Shown here piece by piece: positions 27,448-36,170 of a DNA stretch of 64,000 nt. Below the pieces are notes generated by a model that saw nothing but the letters and a program-made list of their open reading frames with translations, did no database searches and was not told where the DNA came from. The translations under genes and the position numbers were made by a program. Numbering within the stretch: position 1 is the first letter of the stretch; every line of letters begins with the position of its first letter. The DNA comes from JAKFDI01 sp044508835 (lineage in GTDB: Bacteria; Pseudomonadota; Gammaproteobacteria; Burkholderiales; Burkholderiaceae_C): the NCBI GenBank assembly GCA_044508835.1, contig JBIQHD010000003.1:62001-126000 (forward strand), written 5' to 3'.

Positions 27448-28523
27448 CTGAGCCCTTGGCCTACACATTAATCGTCCCCCGTGTGGATCGCACAGGCCCC
27501 ACGAACGTCGCCGTCGATATCGGATCTGCGGCGGCCGCTCAGGGGTGGAACGTCACCTTGTTGTATCTTTCCGGTATGCCATCGCGCGATGATTTAGGTA
27601 AGTTCGCCGACGTGAGAAGATTCCGCTTCATCGATGTGCTGAGAACCCGCGGAATCGTCCACTCCCATGGACTTCGCCCTGATCTCGTCGCTTGGCTGTT
27701 TACATGGAACCCTCGGTGCTTGGTCGCCAGTACGTTGCACGGGCATTTCCCCGGTCACTTGGCGTTTGACTACCCCCGGTGGAAGGTCAAGCTCGCATGG
27801 TGGCTCTGGTCCGCTGCACTTTCGCGCTTCGATCACAGGGTCTGCATTTCACAAACGATGGTTCGTCACTATCGACGTCAGTTACCGGGCTTGAGTCTCA
27901 ATCTTGCCTACAACTTCCGGGGAGACGCTCTTCCCGTCATGGAAACTCCACGCGAGGGAGTGCACAGTTGGGTCCAGCGACAGCGTGCCGCCGGTCGTGT
28001 CGTGTTGCTATATGCAGGGTCGCTCTCTACGCGAAAGAATATTCTGGCATTGGTCCATGCTATTCTGCGATTACCCGACATCTCACTTCTTATGTGCGGT
28101 GAAGGAGGCGAGCGTTCCCGCATCGAAAAACTTTTGGACGAACAGGATACCCAGTCTCGGCTCCTACTCGCCGGGCATGTTGCCAACCTGAGAGCGTACC
28201 TTCGAATGGTCGACGCGCTGGTGTTGCCCTCGCATGCGGAAGGACTGCCCCTGGTCGTCCTAGAAGCCGCTAGCGAAGGAGTTCCGAGCCTGATGTCGAA
28301 CGTGGCCGTTCACCGAGAGTTAGCACGATTTGGGCTTGGCATGACTTTCGATCGGCACACTTTCTCAGACATTCGCAACCGTGCTTTTGACTTGGCCCTT
28401 GGCAGATCGCCCTTCTCCGACGCGCAACGTATACAACTCTGGAAGAGTAAATTCTCTCCAGAACAAGGTTTCGCTCGATACGAATACCTGTTTACCAAAT
28501 CCACCCAGCAGGACTCGACCTAA
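27444..28523 (+). CDS. Family 4 glycosyltransferase
   Basis: 359 aa GT-B retaining enzyme. The N-terminal domain has RTGPTNVAVDI and HSHGLRPDL; the C-terminal nucleotide-sugar domain has LLYAGSLSTRKNILALV, MCGEGGERSRIEKLL and the acidic EGLPLVVLEAASEG. Cytosolic, membrane-associated repeat-unit assembly. Overlaps the previous gene by four bases (ATGA). Confidence 0.85.
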   Translation: MTEPLAYTLIVPRVDRTGPTNVAVDIGSAAAAQGWNVTLLYLSGMPSRDDLGKFADVRRFRFIDVLRTRGIVHSHGLRPDLVAWLFTWNPRCLVASTLHGHFPGHLAFDYPRWKVKLAWWLWSAALSRFDHRVCISQTMVRHYRRQLPGLSLNLAYNFRGDALPVMETPREGVHSWVQRQRAAGRVVLLYAGSLSTRKNILALVHAILRLPDISLLMCGEGGERSRIEKLLDEQDTQSRLLLAGHVANLRAYLRMVDALVLPSHAEGLPLVVLEAASEGVPSLMSNVAVHRELARFGLGMTFDRHTFSDIRNRAFDLALGRSPFSDAQRIQLWKSKFSPEQGFARYEYLFTKSTQQDST

Positions 28524-28543
28524 GCTTCGCCGCCGACATCTCC

Positions 28544-29140
28544 ATGGCAAATCACGACGAATACTATGCCTATCTCAGCTCCCGCAGTAGGCTCGGCCAT
28601 TTATATCGGAAGTACTGGCTCTATCCGCGACTGACTAAGCGGCTGCATGGCTCGGCGCTTGATATCGGTTGCGGAATCGGCGACATGTTGGCATTTCGTC
28701 CTGGGACAGTCGGGACTGACATCAACCCGCGCACTGTCAACTACTGCTTGAGTCGTGGCCTTACTGTCCGATTGATGTCTGTCGATGTTTTGCCGTTTCC
28801 CGACCAGCAATTCGATTCCGTTCTTCTTGATAACGTTCTCGAGCACATTATCGAGCCCGCCGCGTTGCTGTACGAGATCAGCAGGGTGCTGAAGACCGGT
28901 GGTTCGCTGGTCGTAGGCGTGCCTGGGGTCAAAGGCTGGACAACGGACTCCGATCACAAAGTTTCATACAACGAAGAACAACTCATTGCTTGTCTACGGC
29001 AAGCCCGGTTTGAACACATCGAGAGTTTTTTCACGCCGCTGTGGCGATCGGAATGGCTGAGCAGGCGGATGCGCCAATACTGTCTTTACGGCAAGTTCGC
29101 CAAGAGTGCAGACAATCAAGCTCAACATGAAACTCGCTGA
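28544..29140 (+). CDS. Class I SAM-dependent methyltransferase
   Basis: 198 aa. SAM-binding motif I is ALDIGCGIGDML at about 38-49; motif II is FDSVLLDNVLEHI and motif III is LKTGGSLVVGVPG. No membrane helix. In a polysaccharide locus it could O-methylate a sugar or cap the chain end, but the substrate is unknown. It follows the GT4 gene by 20 bases and overlaps the next transferase. Confidence 0.8.
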   Translation: MANHDEYYAYLSSRSRLGHLYRKYWLYPRLTKRLHGSALDIGCGIGDMLAFRPGTVGTDINPRTVNYCLSRGLTVRLMSVDVLPFPDQQFDSVLLDNVLEHIIEPAALLYEISRVLKTGGSLVVGVPGVKGWTTDSDHKVSYNEEQLIACLRQARFEHIESFFTPLWRSEWLSRRMRQYCLYGKFAKSADNQAQHETR

Positions 29141-29870
29141 GTCGATGGCAAGACCGTTCATCAGTCTCTCAGTGGTGAGTCATGGCCAAGGACACCTCGT
29201 CGAAGCGCTCCTCCATGACGTGCGAAGCTGGCCGCACGTCCGGGTGGAAGTTATCGTCACACTCAACATTGCAGAGAGCGACCGGTTTATCGCCTCCTTC
29301 AGTGATTTGACTATCAAGGTCATTTGGAATGCAATGCCCAAGGGCTTTGGTGCCAATCACAACAGCGCTTTCGCCCAGTCGACAGGGGACATCTTCATCG
29401 TCGCAAACCCCGACATACGGGCGCCCCATCTCGACCTGAGTGCCCTTATCGAAACGACACTCGATCCGCACGTCGGGGCATGCGCGCCGCTGGTCCTGTC
29501 TGTCGACGGAAAAATCGAGGATAGCGCCCGGCGCTTTCCCACAGTAGAGCGGCTGGCGAAACGAGTAGTCCTGAAGAGGAGATCGGCCGATTTCGATGTT
29601 TCCAAAGAGCTCACAGCTGTGGATTGGGTGGCTGGGATGTTCATCGTCTTCAGCCGCGAGGCGTTCAAGCGAGTCGGCGGTTTCGACGAGCGTTACTTTA
29701 TGTACATGGAAGACGCCGACATCTGCCGCAGGTTGAGCAAGCTGCACCTTGCCGTAGTTGTTGATCCTCGCTGCAAAGTTGTGCATGAGGCACGTCGGGC
29801 GAGCCGCAGAAATCTCCAGCACTTGCGTTGGCACGTTCGCAGCGCGGTGCGGTTTCTCTTTGGCATCTAG
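29127..29870 (+). CDS. Family 2 glycosyltransferase, rhamnosyltransferase-like
   Basis: 247 aa from ATG 29127. GTG 29106 and ATG 29145 are also in frame. SLSVVSHGQGHLVEALL opens the fold, VANPDIRAP is the metal-binding region, and the WVAGMFIVFSREAFKRVGGF then MYMEDADICRRL block is typical of rhamnosyltransferases of the WbbL/RfbF type. A dTDP-rhamnose donor would fit the complete rfbBDAC set upstream. Last gene of the locus. Confidence 0.8.
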   Translation: MKLAESMARPFISLSVVSHGQGHLVEALLHDVRSWPHVRVEVIVTLNIAESDRFIASFSDLTIKVIWNAMPKGFGANHNSAFAQSTGDIFIVANPDIRAPHLDLSALIETTLDPHVGACAPLVLSVDGKIEDSARRFPTVERLAKRVVLKRRSADFDVSKELTAVDWVAGMFIVFSREAFKRVGGFDERYFMYMEDADICRRLSKLHLAVVVDPRCKVVHEARRASRRNLQHLRWHVRSAVRFLFGI

Positions 29871-30023
29871 TGCTCTTGCGTCTTGAAGCTCTACACGTAT
29901 CTACTTCCACGCTTTCAATAGGTCACGCATCGCACGAGAAATAGCTGCACGACTATGGCGATCAGCGCCCTGCCGGTCGTGTTCTGGCTACTTCGCAGGC
30001 GGTTCTTGTCAGACATCAACTGT

Positions 30024-30056
30024 TGCCGTCAGAATTGGTATATCTATTTGACGGCA
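30024..30056. other. 8-bp inverted repeat before lysS
   Basis: TGCCGTCA at 30024-30031 and TGACGGCA at 30049-30056 are exact complements separated by 17 AT-rich bases. As RNA the stem can extend with G-U pairs on both sides. It lies in the 238-base gap between the last glycosyltransferase and lysS. It could end the polysaccharide transcript or be a binding site; no U-run follows. A TAGAAT at 30079-30084 may be the lysS -10, with no matching -35. Confidence 0.35.
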
Positions 30057-30108
30057 GTGTAGGAAGTAAGGTACCGCCTAGAATCACCGCTCTGTTTCTC
30101 GTTTCACC

Positions 30109-31617
30109 ATGACACAATCCTTCGCAGCCACACCGCCGTCGGCCAACAGCAATCAACTTGTGGCTGAACGCAGAGAAAAACTAGACGCCATTCGCGGACA
30201 GGGCATCGCCTTCCCGAACGACTTCAAGCCGACAGATCATGCTGGCATTCTGCAGCGACTTCACGATCCGAAGACGAATGAAGAACTCGAACCGAAGGAG
30301 GTGCTAGTTAAGCTCGCCGGCCGCCTCATGCTCAAACGCATCATGGGCAAGGCCAGCTTCGGCACCCTGCAAGACGCCACCGGCCGTATCCAGCTCTTCG
30401 TCACGAAAGACGCCCTCGGCGACGAAGCCTATGCTGCCTTCAAGCACTACGACCTCGGCGACATCCTCGGCGCCGAAGGCACGCTGTTCAAGACCAAGAC
30501 CGGCGAGTTGTCGGTCCGGGTGACGAAGCTGCGCCTGCTCACCAAGAGCCTGCGCCCCCTGCCCGACAAGTTCCACGGCATGGCGGACCAGGAGCAGAAG
30601 TACCGCCAGCGCTACGTCGATCTCATCACCGACGAAGACGCGCGCGCGCGCTTCGTGGCGCGCAGCAAGGCCATTTCGTCCATCCGCAACTTCATGGTCG
30701 AGCACGGCTTTCTCGAGGTCGAGACGCCGATGCTGCACCCGATTCCCGGCGGCGCGAACGCGAAGCCGTTCGTCACGCACCACAACGCGCTCGACCAGGA
30801 CATGTTCCTGCGCATCGCGCCGGAGCTGTACCTCAAGCGGCTGATCGTCGGCGGCTTCGAGCGGGTGTTCGAGATCAACCGCAACTTCCGCAACGAAGGC
30901 ATCTCGGTTCGGCACAACCCCGAATTCACGATGATGGAGTTCTATGCGGCGTACTGGAACCACCACGACCTGATGGACTTCACCGAGGCCGTGCTGCGCC
31001 ATGCCGCGCGCCAGGCCACGGGCTCGGCCAGCCTCACCTACGCGGGCAAGCCCGTCGAGCTGGACAAGCCCTTCGCGCGGCTCACGGTGCGTGATGCGCT
31101 GGTCGCGCACGCCGGGGTGACGCAGGAAGAAGCCGCCGACGCGAAGGTGCTGCACGCCAGGCTCAAGGCGCTGGGCGAAGAGCCGCCGGCGCACTGGACG
31201 CTGGCCGAACTTCAGTTCGGCCTGTTCGAGGCGGCGGTGGAAGAGAAGCTCTGGCAGCCGACCTTCATCATCGACTACCCGGTCGAGGTGTCGCCGCTGG
31301 CGCGCGCGTCCGACACAGACCCGTCGATCACCGAGCGCTTCGAGCTCTTCATCACCGGACGCGAATACGCCAACGGCTTCTCGGAGCTGAACGACCCCGA
31401 GGACCAGGCGGCGCGCTTCCAGGCGCAGGCGGCGAACAAGGAAGCCGGCGACGAGGAGGCGATGTACTACGACGCCGACTTCATCCGCGCGCTGGAGTAC
31501 GGCATGCCGCCCACCGGCGGCTGCGGCATCGGCATCGACCGGCTGATCATGCTGCTGACGGACAGCCCGAGCATTCGGGACGTGATCCTGTTTCCTTCGC
31601 TGCGCAAGGAAGGGTGA
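30109..31617 (+). CDS. lysS: Lysyl-tRNA synthetase, class II
   Basis: 502 aa, full length. N-terminal OB-fold anticodon-binding domain (about 60-165, with LAGRLMLKRIMGKASFGTLQ). The class II catalytic core has FEINRNFRNEGISVRHNPEF as motif 2 and GGCGIGIDRLIMLL as motif 3. Charges tRNA-Lys. Sequence returns to the high-GC style of the core genome partway through the gene; the first 60 codons are less GC-biased, like the locus to the left. Confidence 0.97.
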   Translation: MTQSFAATPPSANSNQLVAERREKLDAIRGQGIAFPNDFKPTDHAGILQRLHDPKTNEELEPKEVLVKLAGRLMLKRIMGKASFGTLQDATGRIQLFVTKDALGDEAYAAFKHYDLGDILGAEGTLFKTKTGELSVRVTKLRLLTKSLRPLPDKFHGMADQEQKYRQRYVDLITDEDARARFVARSKAISSIRNFMVEHGFLEVETPMLHPIPGGANAKPFVTHHNALDQDMFLRIAPELYLKRLIVGGFERVFEINRNFRNEGISVRHNPEFTMMEFYAAYWNHHDLMDFTEAVLRHAARQATGSASLTYAGKPVELDKPFARLTVRDALVAHAGVTQEEAADAKVLHARLKALGEEPPAHWTLAELQFGLFEAAVEEKLWQPTFIIDYPVEVSPLARASDTDPSITERFELFITGREYANGFSELNDPEDQAARFQAQAANKEAGDEEAMYYDADFIRALEYGMPPTGGCGIGIDRLIMLLTDSPSIRDVILFPSLRKEG

Positions 31618-31624
31618 GCAGGCC

Positions 31625-31651
31625 GGGGCTTCGATACCTCAGCCCGAACGG
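31625..31651 (+). repeat. 27-bp dispersed repeat, copy 1
   Basis: The 27 bases starting GGGGCTTCGATACCTCAGCC are repeated exactly, in reverse orientation, at 60511-60537. This copy lies just after the lysS stop. The family of intergenic repeats with TTCGA...CTCAGCCCGAACGG is familiar from many high-GC bacterial genomes; function is unsettled. Confidence 0.75.
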
Positions 31652-31658
31652 GCCGAGG
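31637..31658 (+). terminator. Possible hairpin between convergent lysS and enoyl-CoA hydratase genes
   Basis: CCTCAGCCCG at 31637-31646 faces CGGGCCGAGG at 31649-31658. Nine of ten positions pair around a two-base gap, with one A-C mismatch. It uses the end of the 27-bp repeat. No T-run follows on either side, so if it stops transcription it is not a classical intrinsic terminator. Confidence 0.35.
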
Positions 31659-31683
31659 CTCGCGGCGCTGCTCTACCGGATCA

Positions 31684-32472
31684 CTACCGCTGCCTGAACG
31701 CCGCCTTCCGCTTCGCCAGAAACGCCTCCATCCCCTCCTTCTGGTCCTCCGTCGCGAACAGCGCGTGGAACAGCCGGCGCTCGAACTGGATGCCGTCGGC
31801 GAGCGTGCCCTCGAAGGCGCGGTTCACCGATTCCTTGGCCATCATCACGCTCGGGCCGCTCAGCTCGCACACGGCCTGCGCCGCTTCGAGCGCCGCATCC
31901 AGCAGCTGGGCCGCCGGCACCACGCGCGAGACGAGGCCGGCGCGTTCGGCCTCTTGGGCATCCATCATGCGGCCGGTCAGCACCATGTCCATGGCCTTGG
32001 CCTTGCCCACGGCGCGCGGCAGGCGCTGGGTGCCGCCAGCGCCGGGGATGATGCCGAGCTTGATCTCGGGCTGGCCGAACTTCGCGGTGTCGGCGGCGAT
32101 GATGAAGTCGCACATCATCGCCAGCTCGCAGCCGCCGCCGAGGGCGAAACCGGCCACGGCGGCGATCACGGGCTTGCGCACGCTGCGCAGCGTCTCCCAG
32201 TTGCGGCCGATGAAGTCGCTGGTGTAGGACTCGGGAAAGCCCAGCTTCGCCATCGCCGCGATGTCGGCGCCGGCCGCGAACGCCTTCTCGCTGCCGGTGA
32301 CGACGATGCAGCCGACGCCCGCGTCCGCGTCGAAGGCGCGCAGCGCCGCGCCGAGCTCGTCCATCAGCCCGTCGTTGAGCGCGTTGAGCTGCTTGGGCCG
32401 GTTCAGGGTGATGAGCGCGGTCTTGCGTTCGCCATCGCCGCGCAGCTCGGTCAGGATGAATTCGTGGGCCAT
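31684..32472 (-). CDS. Enoyl-CoA hydratase (crotonase family)
   Basis: 262 aa. Hydrates trans-2-enoyl-CoA in fatty-acid or aromatic-acid degradation. Both catalytic glutamates are present: Glu116 in GGGCELAMMCD and Glu136 in FGQPEIKLGIIPGAGG, matching Glu144 and Glu164 of the mitochondrial enzyme. The oxyanion hole is in AFAAGADI. It is likely PaaF-like, but no beta-oxidation partner lies beside it, so the pathway is open. Confidence 0.93.
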   Translation of the reverse strand: MAHEFILTELRGDGERKTALITLNRPKQLNALNDGLMDELGAALRAFDADAGVGCIVVTGSEKAFAAGADIAAMAKLGFPESYTSDFIGRNWETLRSVRKPVIAAVAGFALGGGCELAMMCDFIIAADTAKFGQPEIKLGIIPGAGGTQRLPRAVGKAKAMDMVLTGRMMDAQEAERAGLVSRVVPAAQLLDAALEAAQAVCELSGPSVMMAKESVNRAFEGTLADGIQFERRLFHALFATEDQKEGMEAFLAKRKAAFRQR

Positions 32473-32514
32473 CGGATCACCTCGTGTGTACGGATCGACG
32501 CACTATAGGCGGGC

Positions 32515-33666
32515 TCACTCGGCCGCGAGCTCCGGCCTGCGAGAGATCACGAGGTCGATGAAGGTGCTCTCGTCCTGCCGCAGGCGGATGCGCACCGGCA
32601 GGTAGCGCAGCGCCGGCGCGACCCACATCTCGGCCGTCAGGTTGCCCGGGCGCGCCGTGCGCTGCGGCTTGACGTGCAGGGTGTCGATCTCGCCGAACGG
32701 CGTCCACAGGGGTTCGGACTCGCCCACCACGTAGGCCCACGGCTCGACGTCGCCCGGCATCGCCAGCGGGAAGGCGATCACGCGGCCGGCCTGCCGCAGT
32801 TCCGGCCGGGTGTTGAAGAGGTAGGAGACCTGCACGAACTGGCTCGCGGAATCCTGCACGCCCGGGCCGGCGGCGCGGCGGCGGCCGTTGGTGAAGCGCA
32901 CGGTCTCGCCGTCGAAGTGCAGCGTCGCCCGGTGGCGCGGGCGGAAGGCCATCTTGCTGTCCTGGTCGAAGCGCTCGGGCGCGAGCCCGTCGTCGGCCAG
33001 CCGCCCCTCGCTGCTCATGCGCCGCGTGAACAGCGGCGCCACCGGAAGGCCGACCACCGCGTCGAGGTGCACCTGGTAGCGCGAGCCCTGCTTGATCCAC
33101 TCCACCTGCGCCGTGCCGTGCAGCTCGCCGCGGAAGTTGCCGGTGAGCACGTAGCTCAGCCGCGTGGAGCGCGGCCAGGCGAACCCGGGCGGCGCCGAGG
33201 CGGCCACCGCCGGCGCGCTCGCCTGGGCCGCGGCAGCCGCCGCCTCGGAGGATTCGGGCGCCGAGGCCGGCGGGTCCGGCGCCGTGGCGGCATCCGCCAC
33301 CACCGCTGGTTCGTCCCTCTGTGCCGGCGCGTCAGGCGCAGGGATCACCGGCTCGGCGGCCGGCTCGGGAGCCGGCGCCGACGCAGGGGCGGCGGGGACA
33401 GGCGCCGCACGGCGCCGGGCGCGCGGGCGCTTCGGCGGCGACGGGGCGGGCTGCGCCGCCGGCGGCGCCTCGAGCGCCATCTCGCGCACGTAGACGACCT
33501 GCAGGCGCGCCGGCATGTCGGCGGCGGCGCGCCAGTCGGCCAGGTGCTGCCCGACCTGCCATGCCACGCAGCCGTGCACGGCGAGCACGACCGCCACGAC
33601 GCCCAGCCGGGCCAGCCGGCGCGCGGCCGCAGCCGGCGCCGGGGGTGGCGTCAGCCGCCCATCCAT
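32515..33666 (-). CDS. DUF3108 protein with TonB-like Pro/Ala-rich linker
   Basis: 383 aa. One N-terminal membrane helix (about 18-38) is followed by a Pro/Ala/Glu-rich stretch (about 65-155). A beta-rich DUF3108 domain (about 160-383) contains SYVLTGNFRGELHG and YQVHLDAVVGLPVA. The helix plus proline linker resembles TonB and suggests the domain sits in the periplasm across the peptidoglycan. It overlaps the M61 peptidase gene by 16 bases. Function unknown; the domain family is usually described as outer-envelope related. Confidence 0.82.
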   Translation of the reverse strand: MDGRLTPPPAPAAAARRLARLGVVAVVLAVHGCVAWQVGQHLADWRAAADMPARLQVVYVREMALEAPPAAQPAPSPPKRPRARRRAAPVPAAPASAPAPEPAAEPVIPAPDAPAQRDEPAVVADAATAPDPPASAPESSEAAAAAAQASAPAVAASAPPGFAWPRSTRLSYVLTGNFRGELHGTAQVEWIKQGSRYQVHLDAVVGLPVAPLFTRRMSSEGRLADDGLAPERFDQDSKMAFRPRHRATLHFDGETVRFTNGRRRAAGPGVQDSASQFVQVSYLFNTRPELRQAGRVIAFPLAMPGDVEPWAYVVGESEPLWTPFGEIDTLHVKPQRTARPGNLTAEMWVAPALRYLPVRIRLRQDESTFIDLVISRRPELAAE

Positions 33667-35393
33667 GCCCTGCGCAGGGCGGTGGCGGCACGCGCGGCGC
33701 GGGCGTCCGGCGCGAGCGTCACGCTGCCTTCGGCCGCCGAGGCCTCGGGCAGCGCGAGCGACAGGCTCAGCACCCGCTGGTCGCGCGAGACGAGCAGCGG
33801 CGCCGCCGCGCCGGGCGCGAGCAGCCGCGGCAATTCGTCGAGGCGGCGGATGCGCCAGCCGTCCACGGCCAGCAGTTCGTCGCCCGCGCACACGCCGGCC
33901 GCCTCGGCCGCGCCGCCGCGCAGCACGTGCGTGACCTTCACGCCGGTGAGCGCGCTCTCGCCGGCGCGCAGGCCCAGGCGCTGCGCCGCCGTGGCGCCCT
34001 GGTGCTGCCAGCCCACGCCGAAGCGCTGCAGCAGCCCGGCCAGCGGCAGGTCGTCGGTGCCGTGCACGAAGGCGTGCAGCAGGTCCGCCATCGGGCGGCC
34101 CGCCACCGCGTCCAGCGCCTGGACGATGTCGGCCTCGCCGATCGGCCCGCCGCCGCTCGCGGCCCACAGCCGGCGCATCACGTCGTCCAGCGTGCCGCTG
34201 CCGCCGCTGCGCAGGGTGAGGTCGAGCGCCAGCGCCACCAGCGAGCCCTTGGTGTAGTAGCTCACCGTCGCGTTGGGCGTGTTCTCGTCGCCGCGGTAGT
34301 ACTTCACCCAGGCGTCGAAGCTCGCCTGCGCCACGCTCTGCACCTTGCGGCCCGGGGTGCCGAGCACGCCGCTGACGGTCTTGGCGAGCAGCTTGAGGTA
34401 GCGCGCCTCGTCGACGAGGCCGGCGCGCACCAGCAGCAGGTCGTCGTAGTAGGAGGTGAAGCCCTCGAAGAACCACAGCAGCTCGGTGTAGTTCTCGCGC
34501 GTGTAGTCGAGCGGCGCGAAGTCGCGCGGCTTCAGGCGCTTGACGTTCCAGGTGTGGAAGTACTCGTGGCTGATGAGCCCGAGCAGCGTGACCTGGGCAT
34601 CGCCGAGTTCCTGCCGCCCGCGCTGCGGCAGGTCGCGGCGCGCGGCGATGAGCGCCGTGCTGGCGCGATGCTCCAGGCCGCCGTAGCCGTCGTCCACGGC
34701 GTTGAGCATGAACACGTAGCGCTGCAGCGGCGGCGCCTTGCGGCCGTGCCAGAAGGCGATGGCGGTCTCGCAGATGCGCTTCGCGTCGGCCAGCAGGCGC
34801 TCGCCGTCGAAGTCGGGCAGCGCGCCGGCGACGACGAACTCGTGCGGCACGCCGCGCGCCTCGAAGCGGCCGCGCCAGAAGGTGCCGAGCTCCACCGGGT
34901 GGTCGACGAGCTCGTCGTAGTCGGCGGCCTCGTAGGTGCCGCGCCCGGCGGCATCCACCTTGACGGGCGCCATCGCGGTGGCCACCTGCCAGCCGCGCGG
35001 CAGCGGGCCGATCTCCAGGCGCTGCGGCTCGGCCTCTCGGCCTTCCACGCGCAGGAAGACGCTGGTGCCGTTGAAGAAGCCGCGGCTCGCGTCGAGGAAG
35101 GCGGCGCGCACCGAGGGATCGAAGGCGTAGACGAGATAGCTCACCACCAGCGCGCCGCGCGGGCGGCACTCGGCCGCCCAGGTGGCCTTGTCGAGCTGCG
35201 CGAGCGGCACCGGCCGGCCGGCCTGCGTCGCCTCGAGGGCCGACACGTGCCGCGAGAACTCGCGCACCAGGTAGCTGCCGGGGATCCATGCCGGCAGGCT
35301 CAGGCGCTGGCGTTCGGCGGGGCGCGCGACGGTGATCGTCACGCGGAACTGGTGGGTGTGCGGGTCGGGAAGGTCGAGGCGGTAGGCGATCAT
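33651..35393 (-). CDS. M61 family glycyl aminopeptidase with PDZ domain
   Basis: 580 aa. N-terminal beta domain with SLPAWIPGSYLVREFSRHV, then a thermolysin-like metallopeptidase with zinc motif HEYFH at 276-280 and a third-ligand-type Glu in FFEGFTSYYDDL. A C-terminal PDZ domain (about 470-545) carries GVKVTHVLRGGAAEAAGV. Family members release N-terminal Gly or Ala. No signal peptide is seen, so it is probably cytoplasmic. It follows dsbC by 24 bases and overlaps DUF3108. Confidence 0.92.
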   Translation of the reverse strand: MIAYRLDLPDPHTHQFRVTITVARPAERQRLSLPAWIPGSYLVREFSRHVSALEATQAGRPVPLAQLDKATWAAECRPRGALVVSYLVYAFDPSVRAAFLDASRGFFNGTSVFLRVEGREAEPQRLEIGPLPRGWQVATAMAPVKVDAAGRGTYEAADYDELVDHPVELGTFWRGRFEARGVPHEFVVAGALPDFDGERLLADAKRICETAIAFWHGRKAPPLQRYVFMLNAVDDGYGGLEHRASTALIAARRDLPQRGRQELGDAQVTLLGLISHEYFHTWNVKRLKPRDFAPLDYTRENYTELLWFFEGFTSYYDDLLLVRAGLVDEARYLKLLAKTVSGVLGTPGRKVQSVAQASFDAWVKYYRGDENTPNATVSYYTKGSLVALALDLTLRSGGSGTLDDVMRRLWAASGGGPIGEADIVQALDAVAGRPMADLLHAFVHGTDDLPLAGLLQRFGVGWQHQGATAAQRLGLRAGESALTGVKVTHVLRGGAAEAAGVCAGDELLAVDGWRIRRLDELPRLLAPGAAAPLLVSRDQRVLSLSLALPEASAAEGSVTLAPDARAARAATALRRAWMGG

Positions 35394-35417
35394 GGGCGGC
35401 GAAGGGCGGGCACCGGG

Positions 35418-36155
35418 TCAGTTCTTCCGGCTCGCCACCAGCCGCTTCTCGACCTGCTCCGCGTTCAGTGCCCCCGGCGCGCGCGTGCCGTCCTCGAACA
35501 CGAGGGTCGGCGTGCCGTTCATCTTGTGCTTCATGCCCAGCGCCATGTTGCGCTGCAGCGCGCCGGTGTCGCACTTGGCGGGCGCCTGGGCCGGCAGGCT
35601 GCCTTCGATCATCCAGTCGCGCCAGACCTTGGTGCTGTCCTTGGCGCACCAGATGTTGCGCGACTTGTCGGCCGAATCCTTGCCGAGCACGGGGTAGAGG
35701 AAGGTGTAGACCGTCACGTCCTTCACCTGCTGCAGGTCGCGCTCGAAGCGCTTGCAGTAGCCGCAGTTCGGGTCGGCGAAGACCGCGAGCTTGCGCGCGC
35801 CGCTGCCCTGCTTCCAGACGATGGCGTCCTTGAGCGGCAGGCTCGCGAAGTCGACGGCGGTGAGCTTGGCGATGCGCGCCTCGGTGAGGTTGACGCGGGT
35901 GCGGGTGTCCATCAGGTGCCCTTCGATCAGGTGGTCGCCCTGCTCGTCGGTGTAGAGGACGTCGGTGCCGACGCGCACCTCGTACACGCCCGCGATCGGC
36001 GTCTTGGTGATCTCGTCGATCTGCGGGAACTGCAGCCGCTCGGTGAGGTTCTTGCGGATGGCGGCCTCGTCGGCGAAGGCGCCGGTGGCGAAGGCGCAGG
36101 CGCAGGCGGCGAGCGCCGCGATGCGGGAGAAGGTGCGCAGGCGCGTGGTCGTCAT
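35418..36155 (-). CDS. dsbC: Periplasmic disulfide isomerase DsbC
   Basis: 245 aa. A signal peptide (about 1-28) ends in FATGAFADE. The N-terminal dimerisation domain has the expected VYEVRVGTDVLYTDEQGDHL, and the thioredoxin domain the CGYC active site at 131-134 (DPNCGYCKRF). The cis-Pro loop is GTPTLVF. It rearranges wrong disulfides in the periplasm, kept reduced by DsbD, which is not in this window. Confidence 0.95.
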   Translation of the reverse strand: MTTTRLRTFSRIAALAACACAFATGAFADEAAIRKNLTERLQFPQIDEITKTPIAGVYEVRVGTDVLYTDEQGDHLIEGHLMDTRTRVNLTEARIAKLTAVDFASLPLKDAIVWKQGSGARKLAVFADPNCGYCKRFERDLQQVKDVTVYTFLYPVLGKDSADKSRNIWCAKDSTKVWRDWMIEGSLPAQAPAKCDTGALQRNMALGMKHKMNGTPTLVFEDGTRAPGALNAEQVEKRLVASRKN

Positions 36156-36170
36156 GGGTGAGCCCCCGGT

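Noticed and set aside
29955..30062. A 35-codon frame (MAISALPVVFWLLRRRF...) in the lysS upstream gap
   Set aside because: No ribosome site, no known relatives that I can recall, and its end coincides with the inverted repeat; most likely chance.
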